A stretch of DNA of 64,000 nucleotides from assembly GCF_017848315.1 (NCBI RefSeq), contig NZ_JAFKEC010000010.1, positions 62,001 through 126,000 of the forward strand, read 5' to 3'. Both the position numbers and the translations under genes were made by a program. The stretch is from Pseudomonas palmensis (lineage in GTDB: Bacteria; Pseudomonadota; Gammaproteobacteria; Pseudomonadales; Pseudomonadaceae). Shown here piece after piece: positions 11,366-20,782 of this stretch; position 1 is the first letter of the stretch, and the number at the start of each line of letters is the position of its first letter. Under the pieces are notes generated by a model, which saw only the letters and a list, made by a program, of their open reading frames with translations, made no database searches and had not been told where the DNA came from.

Positions 11366-12175
11366 TCAGGCACCGACCAGGGCCGAGCGCGACCGGGCAG
11401 TGGAGCCCGGCTCGGCCTGTGGGGACTGCTCCAGCTGCAGACAGCGCTCCAGAAACAGGTACATGTAGTCGTAGCTCTTGCAGATCGCACGACGCAGCTG
11501 GGTCTGCAGCGCCTGTGGTGGGTTGTTGCCCGCCAGCGTGCAGATGATCTCCAACGCCTCCCAAGGGTGCTCGTCGTCATACTGCGCGTGCATCCTCAGC
11601 CATTTCATGGCGCGTTTGCGCCCGCTTTCGGGAAAGCCGTTGGCGTAGGTATCCGTCGAACACACCAGCGCCGACCATTCCCCCACCGCGCCTTCGATCG
11701 CATAGTTGGTCGCGGCCATGGCCACGATCAGCGAATCGGCCGCACAGGTATGCCAGCACCAGTCACTCAGCGCCTGCAACTCGGTCGGCACGTTCTGCTC
11801 GTTCAGATCGTCCAGGCTGACCCCGTGCGCCTGGGCCCAGTGCACCCAGTAGTCGGCATGGTTGAGCTCGACACGGATATTGCGCATCAGCCAGCGACGC
11901 GCCATGTCTTCCCCCGGGTGGCGGGCAAAACTGGTCTTGGCCAGGTTCTGCGCCATGTACACCGAAAACTGTTCGACTACCGGCCAGCCGCCGATCAGAT
12001 ACTGGCGCAGGGTGCGCTGGCTCAGCTTGCCGTCGCGCAGGCGGTGATAGATTTCATGCTCTACCACCCGCTGCTTGCTCGCACTGCAATCCTCGATCAG
12101 TTTCTGAGCCCAGAGTGGGTAACTTTGCGCGTCCATCAATGGACCCACTCGCTCAAATGCATCAATCACTGTCAT
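11366..12175 (-). CDS. undA: Heme-oxygenase-fold non-heme diiron oxidase, UndA (1-undecene synthase)
   Basis: A 269-residue all-helical protein of the TenA/PqqC-like fold, often mis-annotated as a TenA family regulator. Visible candidate iron ligands are E68, E103 and H106 (RVELNHADYW), E161 (ATNYAIEGAVGEW), and H196, D200 and H203 in HAQYDDEH. This ExxH...HxxxDxxH pattern and the overall sequence match UndA of P. fluorescens Pf-5, which oxidatively decarboxylates lauric acid to 1-undecene and CO2. Conserved UndA homologues are known in P. putida and P. aeruginosa. It starts 33 nt after rbdA and is probably co-transcribed with it. The C-terminal tail after about residue 245 is variable. The function is assigned by similarity only. 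Confidence 0.85.
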   Translation of the reverse strand: MTVIDAFERVGPLMDAQSYPLWAQKLIEDCSASKQRVVEHEIYHRLRDGKLSQRTLRQYLIGGWPVVEQFSVYMAQNLAKTSFARHPGEDMARRWLMRNIRVELNHADYWVHWAQAHGVSLDDLNEQNVPTELQALSDWCWHTCAADSLIVAMAATNYAIEGAVGEWSALVCSTDTYANGFPESGRKRAMKWLRMHAQYDDEHPWEALEIICTLAGNNPPQALQTQLRRAICKSYDYMYLFLERCLQLEQSPQAEPGSTARSRSALVGA

Positions 12176-12207
12176 ATCCCTACATCCTTGTGATTTGAAG
12201 TGAACGC

Positions 12208-14667
12208 TCAGCGAAACGTCCCCGGCGTCCTGAACAGCAAGGGTCGCGAACGGATACGCCGGCGTTGCAAGCTTTCACAGGTGAACACCTGCGGCCGCTC
12301 GATCAGGTAGCCCTGGGCGTAATCGACACCAATTTCATGCAGCGCCTGCTCGATCAGGGGCGTCTCGACAAACTCGGCAATGGTGCGCTTGCCCATGACG
12401 TGGCCAATATGGTTGATCACTTCGACCATAGCCCGGTTAATCGGATCGTCAAGCATGTCCTTGACGAAACTCCCGTCGATTTTCAGGAAGTCCACGGGCA
12501 GGTGTTTGAGGTAGGCAAACGACGACATCCCGGCGCAGAAGTCGTCCAGCGAAAAGTGGCAACCCAGCCCTTTCAATTCGTTGATGAAACGAATGGCGCT
12601 GCCCAGGTTGGCAATCGCACTGGTTTCGGTGATCTCGAAACAGATCATTTCAGGCGGTATGGCGTACTCGACGAACTGGCGCTGCAGATAATCCAGAAAC
12701 TTGTCATCGCCGATGCTGCTGCCCGACAGGTTGATGGCGCACATTGCCAATGGCCCCTTTCGCCCCTCATCCAGAGCCTGGCGAATCACCTTGAACACTC
12801 TGTTCACCACCCAGCGATCCAGGGCCGTCATGAGCCCATAGCGTTCGGCGGCCGGGATGAAGCTGTCGGGCAGGATGATGCGCCCGCTCTCATCATGCAG
12901 GCGCAGCAGTATTTCCAGATGACCGGCATCCGACTCACCGGCCGCCAGTGGCGCGATTTCCTGGGCATACAGGCAGAAGCGGTCTTCCTCCAGGGCGATG
13001 TGCAGGCGCTGGATCCAGGCCATCTCGCCAAAGCGCAGGGACAGCTCGGTGTCGTCGGGGTGGTACACCTGCACCCGGTTGCGCCCCTTCTCCTTGGCCA
13101 TGTAGCACGCCATGTCGGCCGCACGCAGCGAGGCCTCCAGCGTATGGGGTGCCAGTTGCAGGTGGACCAGGCCCACGCTCACGGTGGTCATGAACGGGCG
13201 CCCCTTCCACACGAAGTGCAGGCTCTGCACGGTCTGGCGCAGATTCTCGGCAATGCGCTCGGCCTGCTCGGGCAGGCAGTTCTCCAGCAGGATACCGAAC
13301 TCGTCGCCGCCCAGGCGCGCCAGGGTATCGCCCTCGCGAACGCCCGCCTGCAGCACCGCGCAAATGTGACGCAGCAATTCGTCGCCCGCCGCATGGCCAC
13401 AGGTGTCGTTGACCAGCTTGAACTGATCCAGGTCCAGAAACAGCAGGGTGTGGCGCGCCGCCTGGCGGCCCAGGTCGCCCAGCGCCAGCTCCAGCCGGTA
13501 TTCGAATTCGCGCCGGTTGGCCAGCCCGGTGAGGGCATCATGGGTGGCCTGCCACGACAGGTTGGCGATGTACTGGCGCTCCTGGGTCATGTCGTGCAGC
13601 ACCAGCACGATGCCACTGACCTGACCGTCACTGATGATCGGCGAGCCCACCAGGGCCACCGACACGGTGCTGCCGTCCAGCCGCTGGATCAGCTTGGCGT
13701 GCTCGCTGCCGCCCTTGAGGGTACCGCTCAGAATGCGCTCGGTAAGGGACAGGCTGTCTTTTTCGGCGTTGTCGTCCAGCAGGCTGAACAGCGCCGCCAG
13801 CGGCAGGCCCTGGGCCTGTCCGGCGCTCCAGTGGGTCAACTGCTCGGCGGCAGGGTTCATGTAGGCGATACAGCCCTCGACATCGGTGGTGATCACCCCA
13901 TCGCCAATCGACTGCAAGGTGATCTGCGCCCGATCCTTCTCCACCTGCAGGGCACTGGCAAAGGCCTGGCGCTGCGCCAGCAGCTTGTGCGTACGCAGGC
14001 AGGCCAGCGCAATCAGAAACAGTGCCGTGGCCAGGTTGACCACCAGCAGCAGGCGCAACAGCATACGCGATCCTTCGCCCAGGGCATCGCTGAACGCCAT
14101 GGCGGCGGGGGTTACCGCCTCGTTGATCGCGGCTATCTCACCCTTCCAGGCTGCAACCCGCTGCGCAGTGACATTCCCGGTGACGATACCCTGGTGGATC
14201 CGGTTGGCCAGCGCATCCAGCTGCTGCAGGTAGTCGTCCCCCACCGACCAGCGTTCGATGGCGCGTTCCATGTAGCTGACATGACGGAAATTCAGGTAGA
14301 GCCAGATGACGCTGTCGATGTCATCCGGGTGGTTGCCGCCCCTGAGGATGCCCTGGCGCGCAGCGGCCAGGTCCAGGGGCTTGGCATCCAGCGCGGTGCG
14401 CAGCTGGTGACCACCCTGGGGGATGGCGATGGCCTGCCGGTACTTCTGGTAGGCCGCCTCGTCGCGGCTGTCGGTATACAGGCTCAGGAAGTAGATGGCG
14501 TCCTTCTGCCCCTTGGACCACAGGCTCTCGCCCGCCACATAACCGCGCACGGCCGACAAGGCATAGAGGCTGATGCCCCCCAGCAAGGCCTGGAACAGTA
14601 CGACCGCCACAAAAGGCCAGATGATGCCCAACAACCTGGGCGCTTCGAGAGTCCGTTTCTGCTTCAT
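12208..14667 (-). CDS. rbdA: Membrane PAS-GGDEF-EAL cyclic-di-GMP phosphodiesterase, RbdA type
   Basis: An 819-residue inner-membrane protein. A first transmembrane segment lies near residues 12-35, followed by a periplasmic region and a second transmembrane segment (LLLVVNLATALFLIALACL). Then come a PAS domain (IGDGVITTDVEGCIAYMNPAAEQL), GGDEF (ARLGGDEFGILLENC) and EAL. The EAL signature reads EILLR, with INLSGSSIGD, CFEITETSAI, FSLDDFCAG, FLKIDGSFVK and the final glutamate in AEFVET present, so phosphodiesterase activity is expected. Domain order and the neighbouring ABC gene match P. aeruginosa RbdA (PA0861), which promotes biofilm dispersal. The start at 14667 has AAGGGA ahead of it; an upstream extension to 14760 is rejected. 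Confidence 0.88.
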   Translation of the reverse strand: MKQKRTLEAPRLLGIIWPFVAVVLFQALLGGISLYALSAVRGYVAGESLWSKGQKDAIYFLSLYTDSRDEAAYQKYRQAIAIPQGGHQLRTALDAKPLDLAAARQGILRGGNHPDDIDSVIWLYLNFRHVSYMERAIERWSVGDDYLQQLDALANRIHQGIVTGNVTAQRVAAWKGEIAAINEAVTPAAMAFSDALGEGSRMLLRLLLVVNLATALFLIALACLRTHKLLAQRQAFASALQVEKDRAQITLQSIGDGVITTDVEGCIAYMNPAAEQLTHWSAGQAQGLPLAALFSLLDDNAEKDSLSLTERILSGTLKGGSEHAKLIQRLDGSTVSVALVGSPIISDGQVSGIVLVLHDMTQERQYIANLSWQATHDALTGLANRREFEYRLELALGDLGRQAARHTLLFLDLDQFKLVNDTCGHAAGDELLRHICAVLQAGVREGDTLARLGGDEFGILLENCLPEQAERIAENLRQTVQSLHFVWKGRPFMTTVSVGLVHLQLAPHTLEASLRAADMACYMAKEKGRNRVQVYHPDDTELSLRFGEMAWIQRLHIALEEDRFCLYAQEIAPLAAGESDAGHLEILLRLHDESGRIILPDSFIPAAERYGLMTALDRWVVNRVFKVIRQALDEGRKGPLAMCAINLSGSSIGDDKFLDYLQRQFVEYAIPPEMICFEITETSAIANLGSAIRFINELKGLGCHFSLDDFCAGMSSFAYLKHLPVDFLKIDGSFVKDMLDDPINRAMVEVINHIGHVMGKRTIAEFVETPLIEQALHEIGVDYAQGYLIERPQVFTCESLQRRRIRSRPLLFRTPGTFR

Positions 14668-14760
14668 GAGGTCCCTTGCAGCAATGCGCAGCCCGATGAG
14701 TCTCATCCTGCACAGACACAGCCTAGGCCATTTGCCACCTGCCATCAGGCCCTTTTTCAC

Positions 14761-14779
14761 CTGTACAACAGTTGTACAG
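14761..14779. promoter_or_regulatory. 19-bp palindrome upstream of rbdA, candidate operator
   Basis: CTGTACAACAGTTGTACAG is a perfect dyad (CTGTACAAC / GTTGTACAG) around one central base. It lies about 95 nt upstream of the rbdA start and 10 nt downstream of the ABC transporter stop. It is AT-richer than its surroundings and lacks a loop long enough for a terminator, so a dimeric-repressor operator is the better reading. The binding protein is unknown. Confidence 0.5.
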
Positions 14780-14789
14780 TAGAAGGCCC

Positions 14790-16631
14790 TCAGCTCTGTT
14801 GCAAATGCCCATAGAGCTTGGCGTACAACCCGCCCTCGGCGATCAGCTGCTGGTGACCGCCATCCTCGGCGACATGCCCGCCGTCGAACACCAGCACGCG
14901 GTCGGCCTGCTTCACTGCCGACAGGCGGTGAGCGATGATCAGGGTGGTACGGGCGCTGAGGAAGCGGCTCAGCGCCTGGTGCAGGTTGTACTCGGTGGCC
15001 GCGTCCAGCGCCGAGGTGGCCTCATCGAGAATGACGACCTTGGGCTCGGCCAGCACCATGCGCGCAATCGCCAGACGCTGGCGCTGCCCGCCGGACAGAC
15101 GCACGCCCGAACGTCCCACCACACTGTCCAGGCCCTGCGGCAGCGCGGCGATGGTGGCGTCGAGCTGGGCAATGCGCAGCGCCTGCCAGCAGGCCTCATC
15201 GGTACTCTCGCGGCCCATGGTCAGGTTGGCGCGCACGGTGTCGTTGAACAGCGACGGGTGCTGCAACACCACCGCCACATGCTCGCGCAGGGTTTCCAGG
15301 CCGATCTCCTGCAAGGTCGAACCGCCGAAGCGGATGCTGCCGGCCTGGGCGCTGTACAGGCCCAGCAACAGCTGCACCAGGGTGCTCTTGCCGCCGCCGC
15401 TGGCGCCGACGATGGCCACCTTCTCGCCGGGTGCGATGGACAGGTTCAACTGGTCCAGCACCGGCTCCTCGCCATAGCCGAAACGCAGCCCGCGCACCTC
15501 GATGCCCACGGTGGTCTGCCCCGCGAAAGGGTCGATGCCGCCGGGATACTGCGGCTCGTCGCTGCGCGCCAGCAGCTCGTTGATCCGGCTCAGCGCACCA
15601 CCTGCCGCGTAGTAGGCGTACTGCAGGTTGAGCAACTGCTCCACCGGGCCGATCATGAACCACAGGTAGCTGAACACCGCCAGCATCTGGCCGATGCTGA
15701 GGTCGGAAAACAGCACCGTGAGCATGGCCGCTGCGCGAAAGATGTCGATGCCGAACTGGAACAGCAAGCCACTGGCGCGGCTGCTGGCATCGCTCTTCCA
15801 TTGCGAGGACACCGCATAGTTACGCACCTCCTGGGCACGCATGCCCAGGCGCCCGAGAAAGTAGCCCTGGCGGTTGCCGGCACGGATTTCCTGGATCGCA
15901 TCCAGGGTTTCGGTCAGTGCCTGGGTGAAGCGCGAGGTGCTGTCGTTCTCGAGTTTCTTCAGGTGCTTGACCCGCTTGCCCAACTGCACCGTGGCAAAGA
16001 TCACCAGCGGGTTGAACAGCAGGATCAGCAGCGCCAGCTGCCAGTGCATCCACAACAGGATCGCCGAGGTGCCGGCCAGCGTGAGCATGGCCACCAGAAA
16101 GCGGCTGAGGGTTTCACCGACGAACTTGTCCACGGTGTCCAGATCGGTGACCAGGTGCGTGGTCACCGTACCGCTGCCCAGGCTCTCGTACTCGCTCAGC
16201 GAGATGCGCTTGAGCCGCTCGATCAGGCGGATGCGCAGCCGGTAGACGATGTCCTTGGCCAGCCCGGCGAACAGCTTGGCCTGCACCACGTTGAAGGCCA
16301 GTGCCGCACAGCGCAGCGTCAGGGTGAAAACCAGCATCAGGCCGATGTAGCCGGCCGCCACCTGCCAGCTGACGGGCAGCAGGTTGTTCATCCACTTGAG
16401 CGCCGCATCGCCGTGCCCCAGCAGCACTTCGTCGACCAGCAACGGCAGCAGCAGCGGAATCGGCACACTGCACAGGGCCGCCAGCACGGCCACGCCGTTG
16501 GCAGTCCACAGGGCTTTCTTGTGGTGTTGCGCCAGGCGCCGGATCTCGGCCCAGCTCAAGCGATCGACAGGTGCCGGCGTCGGCCCGGGCACCGGGTCGG
16601 GGGAGCCAGGCAGGTCAAGCATTGACCGCAT
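14790..16631 (-). CDS. ABC exporter, fused permease-ATPase (MsbA-like)
   Basis: A 613-residue half-transporter. An N-terminal membrane domain with about six helices spans roughly residues 40-330. The nucleotide-binding domain has Walker A GASGGGKSTL, signature VRLSGGQRQRLAIAR, Walker B VVILDEATSALD and switch histidine IIAHRLSAVK. Such fusions export lipids, peptides or drugs as dimers; nothing in the sequence names the substrate. It overlaps the DsbA-family gene, with possible starts at 16631 or 16622, so these genes are co-translated. The same gene adjoins rbdA in P. aeruginosa (PA0860). Confidence 0.85.
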   Translation of the reverse strand: MRSMLDLPGSPDPVPGPTPAPVDRLSWAEIRRLAQHHKKALWTANGVAVLAALCSVPIPLLLPLLVDEVLLGHGDAALKWMNNLLPVSWQVAAGYIGLMLVFTLTLRCAALAFNVVQAKLFAGLAKDIVYRLRIRLIERLKRISLSEYESLGSGTVTTHLVTDLDTVDKFVGETLSRFLVAMLTLAGTSAILLWMHWQLALLILLFNPLVIFATVQLGKRVKHLKKLENDSTSRFTQALTETLDAIQEIRAGNRQGYFLGRLGMRAQEVRNYAVSSQWKSDASSRASGLLFQFGIDIFRAAAMLTVLFSDLSIGQMLAVFSYLWFMIGPVEQLLNLQYAYYAAGGALSRINELLARSDEPQYPGGIDPFAGQTTVGIEVRGLRFGYGEEPVLDQLNLSIAPGEKVAIVGASGGGKSTLVQLLLGLYSAQAGSIRFGGSTLQEIGLETLREHVAVVLQHPSLFNDTVRANLTMGRESTDEACWQALRIAQLDATIAALPQGLDSVVGRSGVRLSGGQRQRLAIARMVLAEPKVVILDEATSALDAATEYNLHQALSRFLSARTTLIIAHRLSAVKQADRVLVFDGGHVAEDGGHQQLIAEGGLYAKLYGHLQQS

Positions 16632-17247
16632 GCTCCAGCCAGCGCCCCAGCAGCGGCTGCAGCGCCCCCAGGGCCTGGTAGCCGTTGGTCAGCAGGGCCA
16701 GTTGGCCATTGCGCTCGGCGAGCAGGGTCGGGAAGCCCGCGATGCCCAGGTCCTGCACCCAGGTGAAGTCGGCGGCGGTGGCGCTGCGGGTGTCGCCGCT
16801 GCTGAAGGCCTCGGCGAAGGCGGCGCGGTCGAAACCGGCCTGCTCGGCCAGTTCCACCAGCTTGACCGGCAGGGTCACGTCTTCGCTGCGCTGGTAGAAC
16901 GCCTGCTGGATCATCCCCAGCAGCGTCCAGGCCCGCTGCGGGTCGAGGCTGCGTGCAGCCACCAGCGCGCGGCAGGCAGGTTCGGTGTCGTAGACAAAGC
17001 CTTCGGGCATCGCGCCCTCGAGCTGGAACGGCTGGCCGGTGGCCTGATTGACCGCCTGCCAGTGTTCAAGAATGTAGCGCCGGGTGGAGGCATCCAGCGC
17101 ACTGCTGCCCGAGCGCAGGCCGCCGGGCACCAGGTGGGTGTCCACGCCGGCCTCGCGCGCCTGCCGTATCAGGGCCTCGGCCACGGGTGCGAAACCCCAG
17201 CACCAGGAGCACATCGGGTCCATTACATACAGCAGGCGAGCGGTCAT
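16615..17247 (-). CDS. DsbA-family protein with CSWC active site
   Basis: A 210-residue thioredoxin-fold protein with MDPMCSWCWGFAPVAEA at the N-terminus, where CSWC replaces the usual CPHC, and AGFPTL as the cis-proline loop. There is no signal peptide, so it is cytoplasmic and belongs to the FrnE/2-hydroxychromene-2-carboxylate isomerase-like DsbA group. It starts 3 nt after the trhO stop and overlaps the ABC transporter, so all three share a transcript. The substrate is unknown. Confidence 0.8.
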   Translation of the reverse strand: MTARLLYVMDPMCSWCWGFAPVAEALIRQAREAGVDTHLVPGGLRSGSSALDASTRRYILEHWQAVNQATGQPFQLEGAMPEGFVYDTEPACRALVAARSLDPQRAWTLLGMIQQAFYQRSEDVTLPVKLVELAEQAGFDRAAFAEAFSSGDTRSATAADFTWVQDLGIAGFPTLLAERNGQLALLTNGYQALGALQPLLGRWLEHAVNA

Positions 17248-17250
17248 CCA

Positions 17251-18186
17251 TCACACCTCGGCTTTGCGATAGTTGTGGCCGATCGGGTGCGGCATGTTGC
17301 GGGCCTTGGCCAACTCGATCTGCTTCTGCCGATCGATGGCGCTGCGCCGGGTCTTCTCGCTCAGGCTGTCCCAGCAATGCGGGCAGCTGATGCCTGGCGA
17401 ATAATGCTCGGAGGCCCGTTCTTCCACGCTGATCGGGGTACGACAGGCGTGGCACTGGTCGTAGTCGCCTTCGCTGAGGTCGTGACGCACGGTCACGCGG
17501 TTGTCGAAGACAAAGCAGTCGCCCTGCCAGCGCGTTTCTTCCTGGGGGACCTCCTCGAGGTACTTCAGGATGCCACCCTTAAGATGATAGACCGCTTCGA
17601 AACCCTCGCCGAGCATATAGCTGGAGGCTTTTTCGCAGCGGATGCCACCGGTGCAGAACATCGCCACCTTCTTGTGCCGGGCAGGGTCGAAGTTGGCCTT
17701 GATGTACTCGGGAAACTCGCGAAAGGTGGTGGTCTTGGGGTCGATGGCGCCCTCGAAGGTACCAATCGCCACTTCATAGTCGTTGCGGGTGTCGATCAGC
17801 AGCACTTCGGGGTCGCTGATCAGCGCGTTCCAGTCCTTGGGCTCGACATAGGTACCGACCGTCCGGTTCGGGTCCACGCCCGGCACGCCGAGGGTCACGA
17901 TCTCTTTCTTGAGCTTGACCTTGGTGCGGTAGAACGGCTGTTCGTCGCAGTACGATTCCTTGTGATCGATGTCCACCAGGCGCGCATCGCTGCGCAGCCA
18001 GGCCAGCAGGCCATCAATACCTTCGCGGGTACCCGACACGGTGCCGTTGATACCCTCTTCGGCCAGCAGCAGGGTGCCCTTGACCCCGTTGCGCTCCATG
18101 GTCTCGAGCAGCGGCTCGCGCAGCTCGACGTAATCTTTCAGGGTGACGAACTTGTACAGCGCCGCCACGACGATAGCTTGGGTCAT
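17251..18186 (-). CDS. trhO: tRNA uridine-34 hydroxylase (rhodanese domain)
   Basis: A 311-residue protein of the TrhO/YceA family, which makes 5-hydroxyuridine at tRNA position 34 in an oxygen-dependent manner. An N-terminal acylphosphatase-like fold contains [12 protein letters not shown], followed by a rhodanese domain with the active cysteine in [15 protein letters not shown]-terminal segment carries paired cysteines ([15 protein letters not shown]) that may bind metal. The start at 18186 ([13 protein letters not shown]) matches the family; a longer frame reads through the upstream terminator. Confidence 0.92.
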   Translation of the reverse strand: MTQAIVVAALYKFVTLKDYVELREPLLETMERNGVKGTLLLAEEGINGTVSGTREGIDGLLAWLRSDARLVDIDHKESYCDEQPFYRTKVKLKKEIVTLGVPGVDPNRTVGTYVEPKDWNALISDPEVLLIDTRNDYEVAIGTFEGAIDPKTTTFREFPEYIKANFDPARHKKVAMFCTGGIRCEKASSYMLGEGFEAVYHLKGGILKYLEEVPQEETRWQGDCFVFDNRVTVRHDLSEGDYDQCHACRTPISVEERASEHYSPGISCPHCWDSLSEKTRRSAIDRQKQIELAKARNMPHPIGHNYRKAEV

Positions 18187-18236
18187 GCCTTGATTCTCCA
18201 GGTGGTCACCCTCGCAAAGGGCGGACCGGGTCGACA

Positions 18237-18265
18237 ATAAAAAACGCGCCGACAGGCGGCGCGTT
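18237..18265 (-). terminator. Rho-independent terminator after bolA
   Basis: AACGCGCCG and CGGCGCGTT pair with a 5-nt loop, followed on the minus strand by six T residues. It separates the bolA transcript from trhO, whose promoter must therefore lie within about 50 nt downstream of the hairpin. Confidence 0.88.
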
Positions 18266-18295
18266 GCGGATTCTAGCAAAAACCTGAAAGGGATT

Positions 18296-18595
18296 TCAGT
18301 GTTTGCTGCCTCCGGCGCAGGTGGGCGAAGCCGGCGCGCTGCCGACTTTCTGCCATTCCTGCGGGGTGTAGGTATGCAACGCCAGGGCATGGAACTGCCC
18401 CATCAGGTCACCCAGGGTGGCGTAGACCTTCTGGTGGCGCTTGACGCTGTTCAAGCCATCGAACTGTTCGCTGACCAGCACGGCCTTGTAGTGGGTCTGC
18501 TGGCCCCGGCTGTGCATGTGGCTCTCGTCCAGCACCTCGAGGTGCTGCGGGGCGAGCGCCGCCAGGCTCTGTTCGATCTTCTGCTGCATCGACAT
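18296..18595 (-). CDS. bolA: BolA family protein
   Basis: A 99-residue protein with the BolA fold. The motif [22 protein letters not shown] contains the histidines used with monothiol glutaredoxins for iron-sulfur binding, and [13 protein letters not shown] is the conserved second half. A C-terminal cysteine-containing tail ([10 protein letters not shown]) extends past the fold. It is 12 nt after the DUF2059 gene and probably shares its transcript. BolA proteins link iron-sulfur status, stress and morphology. Confidence 0.92.
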   Translation of the reverse strand: MSMQQKIEQSLAALAPQHLEVLDESHMHSRGQQTHYKAVLVSEQFDGLNSVKRHQKVYATLGDLMGQFHALALHTYTPQEWQKVGSAPASPTCAGGSKH

Positions 18596-18607
18596 GCTGG
18601 GCTCCGC

Positions 18608-19135
18608 TTAAGGTTTCTTGGCCGGTGCGGCCGCCTTGCCGGCGGACGGGTCCAGCTCGTTGGTCATGTCGGCCAGCAGCTTGTTGACCACCGGCACGGC
18701 GCTTTCAAGCTTCTGCTGGGTCAGCTGGGCCGACTGCTGGGTAACGGCAGGCATCTTTTCCAGGACTTTCTTGCCCAGTGGCGACTGGTAGAAGGCGACC
18801 AGGTCCTTGAGCTCGGATTCGCTGAAGGTGCTGGTGTACAGCTTGATCATGTCCGGCTTGAGCTTGTTCCAGCCGATGGCCTGGTCCAGGGCGGCGTTGG
18901 CCTTGGCCTGGTAGGTTTCAAGCACGGCCTTTTTGGACGCCGGCGCCTTGGTCTGCTCGAAGCGCTGGGCAAACATCTGCTGCACCTGCATGTAGACCGG
19001 GGTACCCAGTTTGTCGGCGTGCGCCATCACCAGGAATTTTTCAGCGCTGGCGTTGTGGCTGGCGGTATCGGCGAGTGCCTGGCCGCTGGCGCAGACCAGC
19101 GCGACAGCCGTGCAGAGGGCGCGAAGACGGGTCAT
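18608..19135 (-). CDS. Secreted DUF2059 protein
   Basis: A 175-residue protein with a clear signal peptide (MTRLRALCTAVALVCASGQALA, cut near residue 22) and an all-helical DUF2059 domain. The domain is marked by LYTSTFSESELKDLVAFYQSPLGKK, where a predicted helix pair resembles other periplasmic DUF2059 proteins. The tail is Ala/Lys/Pro rich. The biochemical role is unknown. It is divergent from fumC with about 150 nt between starts and upstream of bolA. Confidence 0.85.
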   Translation of the reverse strand: MTRLRALCTAVALVCASGQALADTASHNASAEKFLVMAHADKLGTPVYMQVQQMFAQRFEQTKAPASKKAVLETYQAKANAALDQAIGWNKLKPDMIKLYTSTFSESELKDLVAFYQSPLGKKVLEKMPAVTQQSAQLTQQKLESAVPVVNKLLADMTNELDPSAGKAAAPAKKP

Positions 19136-19289
19136 CGAAATTCCTTAAAATAAAAAGAGGGCGTACCCAGAGTAGAGCATTCTGCGCCGACTGGGGCAGC
19201 CTGCTCAAGAGGGACGACAGGCAATGGAACCGCCATGCCGAATCAGGGCCTAAACTGCGCAAACAAGCCATTGAAGGAGTGCGTACCGC

Positions 19290-20684
<1,395 letters not shown>

Positions 20685-20707
20685 AAAAAGCTCTGCTACG
20701 CAGCCCG

Positions 20708-20770
20708 TCGCGGGTCAAGCCGCTCCCACAAGGCTGATGGAGTGCCTGTGGGAGCGGGCTTGCCCCGCGA
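20708..20770. repeat. REP-type inverted pair (TCGCGGG family) after fumC
   Basis: The arm 20708-20730 (TCGCGGGTCAAGC...CTCCCACA) is complementary to 20747-20770 (TGTGGGAGCGGGCTTG...CGCGA), apart from small differences. It fills the gap between convergent fumC and pap and could serve as a shared 3' end. Confidence 0.82.
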
Positions 20771-20782
20771 TGCGGCCAATGA

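Noticed and set aside
12265..16625. Two long plus-strand frames opposite rbdA and the ABC exporter
   Set aside because: These are mirror frames of the real minus-strand genes, with no ribosome binding site and no family motifs.
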